NCBI GenBank assembly: GCA_002690085.1
Contig: NZDM01000069.1
Coordinates: 1 to 57,791, forward strand
DNA length: 57,791 nucleotides
Source: Flavobacteriaceae bacterium
Lineage (GTDB): Bacteria; Bacteroidota; Bacteroidia; Flavobacteriales; Flavobacteriaceae
Direction of reading: 5' to 3'
In this document: positions 17,118-23,525 of the stretch, piece after piece
Layout of the letters: the number at the start of each line of letters is the position of its first letter
How positions within the stretch are numbered: the stretch's first letter is position 1
Program-made: the position numbers and the translations under genes
The notes under the pieces: generated by a model
Databases searched by the model: none
What the model was told of the DNA's origin: nothing
What the model saw: only the letters and a program-made list of their open reading frames with translations

Positions 17118-17190
17118 GTCCTCGTGGCGCAATGGATAGCGCGTTCGACTTCTAATCGAAAGGTTGTGGGTTCGAATCCCACCGGGGACT
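17118..17190 (+). tRNA. tRNA-Arg(TCT): tRNA-Arg (anticodon TCT)
   Basis: Full cloverleaf: acceptor GTCCTCG/CGGGGAC with one G-T pair, anticodon stem TTCGA/TCGAA around loop CTTCTAA, T-arm GTGGG-TTCGAAT-CCCAC. It reads AGA codons. No CCA encoded, no intron. Confidence 0.95.
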
Positions 17191-17213
17191 GCATTTTTCA
17201 TTTTTTCATTTGG

Positions 17214-17286
17214 GCTCCGTTGGTGTAGTTGGTTATCACCGTGGACTCTGAATCCACTGACCCCGGTTCGAATCCGGGACGGAGCT
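17214..17286 (+). tRNA. tRNA-Gln(CTG): tRNA-Gln (anticodon CTG)
   Basis: Acceptor GCTCCGT/ACGGAGC; anticodon stem GTGGA/TCCAC around CTCTGAA; T-arm CCCGG-TTCGAAT-CCGGG. It reads CAG codons. Nearly the same as the next tRNA, with compensating acceptor-stem changes, so the two look like a tandem duplication. Confidence 0.95.
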
Positions 17287-17292
17287 CTATGT

Positions 17293-17364
17293 GCTCTCTT
17301 AGTGTAGTGGTTATCACAGTGGACTTTGAATCCACTGACCCCGGTTCAAATCCGGGAGAGAGCT
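17293..17364 (+). tRNA. tRNA-Gln(TTG): tRNA-Gln (anticodon TTG)
   Basis: Acceptor GCTCTCT/AGAGAGC; anticodon stem GTGGA/TCCAC around CTTTGAA; T-arm CCCGG-TTCAAAT-CCGGG. It reads CAA codons. Only 6 bases separate it from tRNA-Gln(CTG). Confidence 0.95.
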
Positions 17365-17366
17365 TG

Positions 17367-17390
17367 TGATGATTTCACATCATTTTTTTT
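17367..17390 (+). terminator. Hairpin plus T-run after the tRNA-Gln genes
   Basis: TGATG-atttca-CATCA followed by eight T, directly after tRNA-Gln(TTG). It fits the end of the RNA candidate 2/tRNA transcript. Confidence 0.6.
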
Positions 17391-17416
17391 ATGTTGTGAA
17401 ATAAGTATTTTATAAT

Positions 17417-17833
17417 TTAAAGTTTTTTTATTCCTTCGTAGCAACAATCACATATCCAGTCCCATTTTCCATTTGTCCAACTCATACATCCATAATGATC
17501 ATTATCGCCACATTTTACACATATTCTCTCTAGGTAACAGGCAATATTGTTAGAAAGATGAGGAAAGAAGTGATCATAGGTAAGCCCATTAGCATCATAA
17601 TCAAACTCAAATGTCCATGGTATAATATCTTGCCATTTTGACAGAAAGAACATCATTGGTAGACAGTATATTTCATCTTTACCAGAGAGATTGAAATCTT
17701 CATTAGCTTGATCATAATAGTAGGTTGTTAAAGAATCATAATCTTTTGCGTATTGACTAAACTCATCATAAATAAGTTTGGATAATGTATCGACTTTGGT
17801 AAGACATTCAGAGAGATTTTTGATATTTGACAT
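17417..17833 (-). CDS. Hypothetical protein with C-terminal zinc-binding cysteines
   Basis: 138 residues. The N-terminal part is helical and acidic. The end holds CVKCGDNDHYGCMSW then WICDCC, two CxxC-like pairs that probably bind zinc. Early promoter motif at 17867-17877, 34 bases upstream of the ATG. No family recognised. Confidence 0.7.
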   Translation of the reverse strand: MSNIKNLSECLTKVDTLSKLIYDEFSQYAKDYDSLTTYYYDQANEDFNLSGKDEIYCLPMMFFLSKWQDIIPWTFEFDYDANGLTYDHFFPHLSNNIACYLERICVKCGDNDHYGCMSWTNGKWDWICDCCYEGIKKL

Positions 17834-17866
17834 GGTTAATGAACATCACATAACTAACAAATTAGT

Positions 17867-17877
17867 TTTCAATTTTT
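17867..17877 (-). promoter_or_regulatory. Early promoter motif for the gene ending at 17417
   Basis: Reads AAAAATTGAAA on the minus strand, 34 bases before ATG 17833. Confidence 0.65.
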
Positions 17878-17937
17878 AAGACCTGCAGTTAATTACAAGT
17901 GTATAAATCTCGATTAAAAATATTACACTATTCACAT

Positions 17938-17960
17938 AAAAAAAGCCTTTCGGCAATTTT
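17938..17960 (-). terminator. GAAA-tetraloop hairpin after the eIF1A gene
   Basis: On the minus strand GCC-GAAA-GGC (17945-17954) flanked by A/T runs and followed by T7, 20 bases past the eIF1A stop. The stem is short but the GNRA loop and T-run are typical of a stop signal. Confidence 0.55.
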
Positions 17961-17979
17961 TTTATTATTTATTTTTTGT

Positions 17980-18549
17980 TTAAATATCATCAATATCAAT
18001 GACATCTTCCCACTGTGCGACACTACCACCTGTTTTGTTTGTGCTATCACCCACAGCTAGAGTTTCTTCCAGAGACTTTACGAGGGTTTCATTCACCTCA
18101 TTCCCCTCTTCAAAGTCAAACCCTATCTCGCCTTCTTCTTCAAGCTTACTAGAAGTATCAGGATCAGCTGCTGCAAGTGCCGCCCAATTGCCAGATGCAT
18201 TGCTTTTCAACTTCTTTTTTTCATCTTCGCGATAGACACAAAGCAAATCACATTTTTCTTGTTTATCTCCAGTCCTTGCCTCCCACTCTCGAAGTCCAAC
18301 TAGGACCCAGACACCAGGACCAATGAAATTATCTCGCTTACCCCTCCCTCTAAACTTGTTGCGAATGATACACAAACGCTTGTGTCCATCCTCGCATATA
18401 ACTTCACAGTTTGCACCGCCATACAATTTCATGACAGCTGCATATATCTCACCTTCTTCAACTTTCTCGCGTACAGCACGAGATGAAGTTGGATTTAGAT
18501 GCTTACGTGCACCCTTTTTACTTTTGTTGCCTCCGTGATTCTTGACCAT
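17980..18549 (-). CDS. eIF1A: Translation initiation factor eIF1A
   Basis: 189 residues. Residues 1-105 match eIF1A: the basic N-terminal tail (KNHGGNKSKKGARK), then the S1-like OB fold with EIYAAVMKLYGGANCEVICEDGHKRLCIIRNKFR and WVLVGLREWE. eIF1A binds the 40S subunit near the A site and helps start-codon scanning. The C-terminal tail is longer than in cellular proteins. It carries GNWAALAAADPD and an acidic end (EDVIDIDDI), comparable to the acidic eIF5B-binding end of eIF1A. Early promoter at 18597. Moderate G+C. With the Nanos-like gene and tRNAs nearby, it points to virus control of host translation. Confidence 0.95.
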   Translation of the reverse strand: MVKNHGGNKSKKGARKHLNPTSSRAVREKVEEGEIYAAVMKLYGGANCEVICEDGHKRLCIIRNKFRGRGKRDNFIGPGVWVLVGLREWEARTGDKQEKCDLLCVYREDEKKKLKSNASGNWAALAAADPDTSSKLEEEGEIGFDFEEGNEVNETLVKSLEETLAVGDSTNKTGGSVAQWEDVIDIDDI

Positions 18550-18596
18550 GTTTGCTAGTTGTATTAGATGAGTATAACTAACTAACTATATTCTAC

Positions 18597-18607
18597 TTCA
18601 ATTTTTT
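18597..18607 (-). promoter_or_regulatory. Early promoter motif of eIF1A
   Basis: AAAAAATTGAA on the minus strand, 48 bases before ATG 18549. Confidence 0.75.
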
Positions 18608-18696
18608 AAGAAATGATTAAAAATGCAAAACTTAAATAAAATTAATCACCTTCTCCACCATATAATTTCATTTGATATATAATTAAAAATAGAAAA

Positions 18697-18706
18697 GGTT
18701 TTCACC
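18697..18706 (-). terminator. Small GAAA-tetraloop hairpin downstream of the Nanos-like gene
   Basis: GGT-GAAA-ACC on the minus strand, about 60 bases past the stop at 18764, after a long A-rich (minus strand) run. Same loop as the hairpin after eIF1A. Confidence 0.4.
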
Positions 18707-18763
18707 AATTCATTTTTATATTTTTTTTTGATTTTTTTTGATTTTTATTTGTTTTTTTTTATT

Positions 18764-19522
18764 TTACCAATCCTCATCCTCCTCCTCCATCATGTCAGCC
18801 CAAGACATGCCCTTGTATCGCTCATACTCTTGCTGCCATACGGGAATGGCATCTTCGGCCCCGGAATCTGACTCACGATCTGACTCAGAGTCATCCCAAG
18901 CACAGCGAGTACGCACCGGCGTCTGTACAGGGACATCTTGCTTGGTAGTTGCAGCAGGCTTTGCAGCCATAGCAGCCCAGCCTGTCAACTGTGAAGTGGT
19001 AGTTTCCACTGTAGACTTGGTAAGTGATGGATACTCAACCTTACCTGGATCCTCATCCTCTTCGTCTGAAGATGATGGGCGCAGTGCTGCAAACAGATTG
19101 GACCGTTTCATGTCTTGGTCTAGTTGATCAATGGTCTTTTTTGGCTCACGCCTACGGCGATGAGGGGCTAGACCTTTGGCAGAACAGAATCCATCTTGAT
19201 CTGGAGCAAAGCGTGCCTGACGTTGAGCCTGCTGGTACTCACGTCTCTTGGCTTCTTTTGCCTTGATCTCAGGGCACTCTTTAGGAGTGTGACCTTTCTT
19301 GTGGCAGTAGCGACACTCTTGGTTGAGAAGAAGTGGACAAACCACCTTACCTCCTGGTCCCTTCTTGTCCTTGACAAAGTGTGAGGTATACTCACTCTTG
19401 GGGCGGCCTGCATCATGACAGACCTTGCAATAGGCCGTAGCCTTCCTAGCACCTCGGTGCTGGTTATAACGGGTATTACCTGCGCGGTAGTTGTTGGGAG
19501 CGATCATTGCTGCGGCAGACAT
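18764..19522 (-). CDS. Nanos-type zinc-finger protein
   Basis: 252 residues. Residues 32-84 form a Nanos-like double CCHC finger: CKVCHDAGRPKSEYTSHFVKD, VVCPLLL, CRYCHKKGHTPKECP. Nanos proteins repress mRNAs with Pumilio and the CCR4-NOT complex; viral versions are known only by sequence. The rest is disordered, with YPSLTKS and GWAAMAAKP short motifs near 170-190 and an acidic Trp-containing end (MSWADMMEEEDEDW). The gene is clearly rich in G+C and has an early promoter at 19597. Likely role: early control of mRNA fate. Confidence 0.85.
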   Translation of the reverse strand: MSAAAMIAPNNYRAGNTRYNQHRGARKATAYCKVCHDAGRPKSEYTSHFVKDKKGPGGKVVCPLLLNQECRYCHKKGHTPKECPEIKAKEAKRREYQQAQRQARFAPDQDGFCSAKGLAPHRRRREPKKTIDQLDQDMKRSNLFAALRPSSSDEEDEDPGKVEYPSLTKSTVETTTSQLTGWAAMAAKPAATTKQDVPVQTPVRTRCAWDDSESDRESDSGAEDAIPVWQQEYERYKGMSWADMMEEEDEDW

Positions 19523-19596
19523 TGTTGTTTTGCTTGTTGAAACTTTAAAGATTTGCTGTTTAGTTGAGATGCATCATTAAGTAATCTAAAAAAGGA

Positions 19597-19608
19597 TTTC
19601 AATTTTTT
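19597..19608 (-). promoter_or_regulatory. Early promoter motif of the Nanos-like gene
   Basis: AAAAAATTGAAA on the minus strand, 75 bases before ATG 19522. Confidence 0.7.
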
Positions 19609-19664
19609 GGATTACAGTCATTTAATAGTGAATACATCAAAAAGTATTCTTTCTTTTGGCTGCT

Positions 19665-20024
19665 ATGATGAAAATATTTTTGAAAAAAATAAGCTATATT
19701 AAGTTTATTGCGATGAAGATTTCATTGCTGAGGAAGAAGAAAGCTCCCGAGGAGGGCTTAGTAACTGTAGTCGCTAAGAGTTTAAACAATAACTCGAAAG
19801 CGGTAAACAAAACAATGTCTGGTGTAAAAGCTGTAGTATCAACATCAACTTTAGATGTGGCTTCATCTATTGCATCTGCTGTACCACCATTAATTCAATC
19901 GACTTTAGCAGATCCTGCTAAGTTTATTGGTATACAAATATCCTATTATATTGACTACATCCTCGTGTCATTTGTAACTGCATTTAGTGTATCTTATTTC
20001 TTCAATTCTTCCCCCTCTGCATGA
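19665..20024 (+). CDS. Small basic protein with C-terminal membrane segment
   Basis: About 119 residues from ATG 19665 (MMKIFLKKISYIK). The frame also opens at an upstream TTG, which I do not use. It has a basic N-terminus, an Ala/Ser-rich centre (VKAVVSTSTLDVASSIASAVPP) and one hydrophobic segment near the end (YIDYILVSFVTAFSVSYFF). Probably tail-anchored. Its stop overlaps an ATG of the next frame (ATGA, 20021-20024), though the RING protein more likely starts later. Confidence 0.6.
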   Translation: MMKIFLKKISYIKFIAMKISLLRKKKAPEEGLVTVVAKSLNNNSKAVNKTMSGVKAVVSTSTLDVASSIASAVPPLIQSTLADPAKFIGIQISYYIDYILVSFVTAFSVSYFFNSSPSA

Positions 20025-20092
20025 TAAACATATTTATAAAATTGATTTCGATTAGTTTAATATCTTCGAAATCAATAATCCATACTAATAAC

Positions 20093-20851
20093 ATGCCAGT
20101 AGTAACGCGTAGCGCTTATAATGTACGTAGAAATGCGATGAATAATATGAGAATAGTTTCAGAAAATTGTAGATTAGAACAAATGTGTGCAATTTGTCAT
20201 GACGGAATACATGGATCAGATGTGTTTCATTTGCCATGTGGACATACCTTTCATAAAACTTGTTTAATAAATCAATTGCGCCATGGAAGAGAGTGGGCAA
20301 CCAAATGTGCAGTTTGTCGAGCTGAACATAGGGAAGCTTTATTAGAAAATAACGAAACTAGTCAATATGTTCAACCAACTAATCAAAGTGATTTGGATGT
20401 AGTATTTACAATGATGGTTCCAATAGGTGGTGGGCGTTCCGGCGAAGGAGGAGAGCAACCCCCATTTTGGGGTATATGGGCATCAAATGAAGGCGATGAA
20501 AATCAACCTATTAATCCTGCGTTATTGTTTAGTTTGATAAATAATCAGATGGAACAAGCACAAGATGAGCCAGGTATTGAGCCAGAGGCTAGTGAAGCTA
20601 GCTCTATAGCTGAACCTATGGTAAATGAGAATGTTTTAAATATGGATGAAGAAAGTGATATGGGTGAAATTGATTATGGAGATGAAGAAGATGAGTTTGA
20701 TGATGATAGTGAGGGTTACAACTTTGCACCTCAGACTTGGACTGGACCATACTACCATATGGAATATCCTGCACAATTAATGATGAGTGAAGATTCAGAA
20801 TCTACAGATAATTCCCAAAGTGAAACAGAATCCAACACTTTTGCAATTTAA
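20093..20851 (+). CDS. RING-H2 finger protein, probable ubiquitin ligase
   Basis: About 252 residues from ATG 20093 (MPVVTRSAYNVRR). An in-frame ATG at 20021 would add a 24-residue hydrophobic leader, less likely. The RING-H2 is canonical: CAICHDGIHGSDVFHLPCGHTFHKTCLINQL then KCAVCR. The remaining two thirds is acidic and disordered. One of four RING or U-box-like genes in the window, which suggests broad use of host ubiquitin. Confidence 0.85.
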   Translation: MPVVTRSAYNVRRNAMNNMRIVSENCRLEQMCAICHDGIHGSDVFHLPCGHTFHKTCLINQLRHGREWATKCAVCRAEHREALLENNETSQYVQPTNQSDLDVVFTMMVPIGGGRSGEGGEQPPFWGIWASNEGDENQPINPALLFSLINNQMEQAQDEPGIEPEASEASSIAEPMVNENVLNMDEESDMGEIDYGDEEDEFDDDSEGYNFAPQTWTGPYYHMEYPAQLMMSEDSESTDNSQSETESNTFAI

Positions 20852-20926
20852 AGACCTTTAATTATACCATTTTTTACAACAATTAATACGGTTTAAAGTT
20901 ATATATCTAGGACATATGTGTAACAA

Positions 20927-21008
20927 GCACGGTTGCCCGAGAGGTCTAAGGGGGCAGACTTAAGATCTGCTATCTTCGGATGCGTGGGTTCGAACCCCAC
21001 ACCGTGCA
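20927..21008 (+). tRNA. tRNA-Leu(TAA): tRNA-Leu (anticodon TAA)
   Basis: Class II tRNA with long variable arm. Acceptor GCACGGT/ACCGTGC; anticodon stem GCAGA/TCTGC around CTTAAGA; T-arm GTGGG-TTCGAAC-CCCAC. It reads TTA, common in AT-rich genes. No CCA, no intron. Confidence 0.95.
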
Positions 21009-21018
21009 TTCACCTTAT

Positions 21019-21092
21019 GCTCCTGTAGCTCAGTTGGTCAGAGCGCAAGTCTTATGAGCTTGCGGTCGCGGGATCGAGACCCGCCGGGAGTA
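21019..21092 (+). tRNA. tRNA-Ile(TAT): tRNA-Ile (anticodon TAT)
   Basis: Acceptor GCTCCTG/CGGGAGT with a G-T first pair; anticodon stem CAAGT/GCTTG around CTTATGA; T-arm GCGGG-ATCGAGA-CCCGC. It reads ATA, a frequent codon in AT-rich genes. No CCA. Confidence 0.9.
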
Positions 21093-21107
21093 TAATAATC
21101 CTTCATT

Positions 21108-21139
21108 TTTCGATGACAATATTATTATCATCATCGAAA
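21108..21139 (+). terminator. Hairpin after the tRNA-Leu/tRNA-Ile pair
   Basis: TTTCGATGA 21108-21116 pairs perfectly with TCATCGAAA 21131-21139. It lies between tRNA-Ile and the next start codon (21148), so it probably ends the tRNA transcript. Confidence 0.6.
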
Positions 21140-21147
21140 TATATATA

Positions 21148-21591
21148 ATGGGATATGGATATGGTGTATGGTTAGTTTTACCAGTTAAAGGTGTAAAAAC
21201 TCACATTCCACATGCAACAATAGCTTGCAATATGAGTAAAGAGGATGCATTTAAGCTTTATAAGGAGTACATAGAACTCAATGGAAAAAATGTTAGATGT
21301 ACAATAGACCTATCTCATAATGAGATATTAGGCCCTGATTATTATGAAAAACGTGACGATAATAATTTAGGGTGGTGTTGGGCTTATGATGTAGAAATAG
21401 AAGGCGTAACACCAAGTAATTTAAAAAATCTTGATTTACCAAAATCGCATCATGTTACTATGCAATATGAATATGAAAAAGAAGATTTATGTCCAGTTAA
21501 AAAAGAAATTGTTTATTCCTTAGTTGGGAAGATTGAGGTAGCTAATATTACATCAGATATACCAAATGAATGGCACATTATTACGGAATAA
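21148..21591 (+). CDS. Candidate 2H phosphoesterase (LigT-like)
   Basis: 147 residues with two H-x-T motifs about 80 residues apart, each after a short strand: PHATIAC (His22, Thr24) and SHHVTMQYEY (His102, Thr104). This is the signature of 2H phosphoesterases, which open 2',3'-cyclic or 2',5'-linked phosphodiester bonds. Length fits a single minimal domain. Some viruses use such enzymes to destroy 2-5A or cyclic nucleotide alarm signals, others to heal RNA ends. Which applies here is unknown. It overlaps by 11 bases the end of the convergent gene. Confidence 0.6.
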   Translation: MGYGYGVWLVLPVKGVKTHIPHATIACNMSKEDAFKLYKEYIELNGKNVRCTIDLSHNEILGPDYYEKRDDNNLGWCWAYDVEIEGVTPSNLKNLDLPKSHHVTMQYEYEKEDLCPVKKEIVYSLVGKIEVANITSDIPNEWHIITE

Positions 21592-22066
21592 GCTCAATAA
21601 TATAAACTTTTAGATTTTCTCTTGGACATTTTAAGAAACTTATAAATCGTTCGCAAAGATTAGGAGGATTTGATAGCCATGATACTTCGTAGGAGGAATA
21701 TAAATTATTTAAAGCAGATACACGCCATACTTTCCAATAAGCACAATGAACACTATCTTTAAATATAGAATCAATTGAGTCTTCGGTGCAAGAATCAATG
21801 AGTTGCATTGAATCATCAAGATAGGCATCTACAATTTCACAGGCAACCATAAGTGTATTACCTGTGTCTGACACATGACATGAATGAAATGAGGATAGTG
21901 TATTTTCTAACCAAATAATCAGTTCTCTTACATTTGCAACTGCAAAACCGAGTTGTCTTGATCTTACTAGTTCTGGTGGTCGATTAGGCAAGCCGGTTTT
22001 AGGACATATATTTTCCGGTAGCATTGACGGTCTTGCCATTAAAACAGTTCTTTCTGGGTAATCCAT
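21581..22066 (-). CDS. Hypothetical protein, about 161 residues
   Basis: I choose ATG 22066 (MDYPERTVLMARPS) over ATG 22081 because it lies 39 bases from the early motif at 22105, the spacing seen at other genes. The fold looks alpha-helical with several cysteines (CHVSD, CEIV, SCTEDS, CPREN). No family recognised. Divergent from the RING gene at 22184. Confidence 0.65.
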   Translation of the reverse strand: MDYPERTVLMARPSMLPENICPKTGLPNRPPELVRSRQLGFAVANVRELIIWLENTLSSFHSCHVSDTGNTLMVACEIVDAYLDDSMQLIDSCTEDSIDSIFKDSVHCAYWKVWRVSALNNLYSSYEVSWLSNPPNLCERFISFLKCPRENLKVYIIELIP

Positions 22067-22104
22067 TTTTGTATGTATCATATAATACTTATATAGGTAA
22101 TCAA

Positions 22105-22131
22105 TTCAATTTTACAAAAAAATTGAAAAAG
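22105..22131. promoter_or_regulatory. Divergent pair of early promoter motifs
   Basis: TTCAATTTT (22105-22113, minus-strand AAAATTGAA) is followed after ACA by AAAAAAATTGAAAAAG (22116-22131, plus strand). Two early motifs almost back to back serve the genes at 22066 (minus) and 22184 (plus). Confidence 0.75.
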
Positions 22132-22183
22132 TTTTTCACAAAGTTGTAGAGGACATCTAACAACATAAACTTTACCATCAATC

Positions 22184-22561
22184 ATGGAATGCCCAATCTG
22201 TCAAGAAAAAATTGGAGTCGCTAAGGTAACTCTAGAATGTGGACACGTTCATTGCGTAAACTGCTTCTCCAAGTGGTGTCGCAAATCCAGCAAATGCCCG
22301 CTTTGTCGAGCTGAGTTCACAGATGAAGAAGCACCAAAAAATGAGAAAATATCGATGTGTCCTGAAATACTCGACTCCTTGATCCGCTGTCATTCCTCAG
22401 AAAGAACGGCTGCAGCACAGCACGGATACTCTACAGTTGCACCTTTGGCCAAATGGTGGTCTCGGGATAATGAAAACAAAGCTAAAGCTGAGTTGGACAA
22501 ACTGTTTGAGAATCATGCGCGTGTTATAGCTGAAAGTATCACTACTTGGTATGAAAGCTAA
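22184..22561 (+). CDS. Small RING-finger protein
   Basis: 125 residues. The RING occupies the first 45: CPICQEKIGVAKVTLECGHVHCVNCFSKWCRKSSKCPLCR. It is a C3HC4-type finger. The rest is helical with no other motif. Early promoter 53 bases upstream. Likely an early E3 ubiquitin ligase or adaptor. Confidence 0.88.
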   Translation: MECPICQEKIGVAKVTLECGHVHCVNCFSKWCRKSSKCPLCRAEFTDEEAPKNEKISMCPEILDSLIRCHSSERTAAAQHGYSTVAPLAKWWSRDNENKAKAELDKLFENHARVIAESITTWYES

Positions 22562-22577
22562 AACACTGCTCTATAAC

Positions 22578-22602
22578 CAAAATTGAAAAGGGAAACCTTT
22601 TC
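22578..22602 (+). promoter_or_regulatory. Early promoter fused to a GAAA-tetraloop hairpin
   Basis: CAAAATTGAAAAG (22578-22590) runs into a perfect hairpin GAAAAGG-GAAA-CCTTTTC (22585-22602). In this 62-base gap the hairpin could end the RING transcript while the motif starts the PAP2 one. Confidence 0.6.
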
Positions 22603-22623
22603 TCTCTATATAATAAGAAGCCT

Positions 22624-23094
22624 ATGGTTAAAAATATTCTTGCTTACATAGGTTCATTTGGTCCTATGATTCTTTTTTGCGTTATGTTGGTATCTATTTT
22701 TTCGCGAGGACTAGATACTGCAGGTATAATCTTATTACTTGCATGGAAACCAGTTGGAATGGCATTAAACTCAATACTAAAATGGATGATAAACGAGCCC
22801 AGACCCAAAGGAAGTATTCATTTAAATAAAATAGAAGAGTATCTTGATCAAGGAACAAATGGAATGCCATCAGGACACGCACAATTTGTAGGTTCAGAAG
22901 TCGCATTGGCTTTTTGCCTGAGTCTCCCAACTTGGTTAAAAATATATTCAGTCGCTCAATCTAGTATAACCATATGGCAGCGTTACGCTTATAAAAAACA
23001 CACAAGTTTACAATTATTCGCTGGATTTTTTGTTGGTTGTGTTTATTCGGCATGCTTTTGTATGTTTTTAAAACCTCATTTTATTAAAAGTTGA
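22624..23094 (+). CDS. PAP2-superfamily lipid phosphatase
   Basis: 156 residues with the three PAP2 motifs: K53-x6-R60-P61 (KWMINEPRP), P82-S-G-H85 and R120-x5-H126 (RYAYKKH). His85 and His126 are the expected catalytic residues. Hydrophobic segments near 5-25, 33-50, 88-102 and 130-150 make it an integral membrane enzyme. Relatives remove phosphate from phosphatidate or from dolichyl/undecaprenyl diphosphate. The latter would fit the virus's own glycosylation cluster. Early promoter at 22578. Confidence 0.88.
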   Translation: MVKNILAYIGSFGPMILFCVMLVSIFSRGLDTAGIILLLAWKPVGMALNSILKWMINEPRPKGSIHLNKIEEYLDQGTNGMPSGHAQFVGSEVALAFCLSLPTWLKIYSVAQSSITIWQRYAYKKHTSLQLFAGFFVGCVYSACFCMFLKPHFIKS

Positions 23095-23103
23095 AACAGG
23101 CTT

Positions 23104-23410
23104 AAAGCCAAACTACTAATCAGTGTGTAGCAGAAAGCTACAATGGAATCATACAGCTAATCTAACTTATAAAGCCCTTTTAATGCTAACTAAGATTCCA
23201 GGGATGTACCATCTAATAACCGCGACTTTTATCACTAAGATAATAGTAGATTCAAGCAGCTATTTTAAAATCAAAAATAAACCTTTTATGTTTAAACGAT
23301 TACGAATCTAGGCGGTTATTATTTGGTGGTAGGAAACGTACAGCAAAAACCTCTTACTAATAAAAAATATTAACTAGTTTCCTGTGGTGGGTTTGTTATG
23401 TTTTAGCTTT
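23104..23410 (+). ncRNA. Candidate structured non-coding RNA 3 (about 300 nt)
   Basis: No credible gene lies in 23095-23525, yet the segment carries nested perfect helices: TGTAGC/GCTACA 23126-23142 (loop AGAAA); TGGAATC 23144-23150 with GATTCCA 23194-23200; TAATAACCGC 23214-23223 with GCGGTTATTA 23312-23321 (10 bp); inside it TAGATTC 23247-23253 with GAATCTA 23304-23310 and TAAAC/GTTTA 23278-23294; AGGAAAC 23331-23337 with GTTTCCT 23377-23383. CAAAC 23109-23113 with GTTTG 23391-23395 may close the whole. It could be a free RNA or a 3' UTR of PAP2. Strand not proven; plus is assumed from neighbours. Confidence 0.55.
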
Positions 23411-23525
23411 TCTGAATGTAGAAAGCAATATATATACAAATTATAAAAACAAAAATTGCACGCGCGAATATTTGTTTTTAATTCTTAGTTTTTCAAATAC
23501 TTATTTTGCTTTATAAACTAGATAA

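Noticed and set aside
16961..17194. 77-codon minus-strand frame
   Set aside because: It spans RNA candidate 2 and the complement of tRNA-Arg. Frames antisense to tRNAs are a common artefact.
18738..19384. Plus-strand frames opposite the Nanos-like gene
   Set aside because: No motifs, antisense to a well-supported zinc-finger gene.
20021..20092. Hydrophobic leader as start of the RING protein at 20093
   Set aside because: An ATGA overlap would allow it, but MPVVTRS is a typical start and the leader has no counterpart in RING proteins known to me; kept only as an alternative.
23123..23311. 62-codon frame in the PAP2-GCDH gap
   Set aside because: GTG start, no motif, and it crosses several RNA helices; better explained as non-coding.
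4620..23410. RNase P, MRP, SRP or tmRNA identity for the RNA candidates
   Set aside because: The conserved CR-I/CR-V, SRP loop and tRNA-like elements were looked for by eye and not found.
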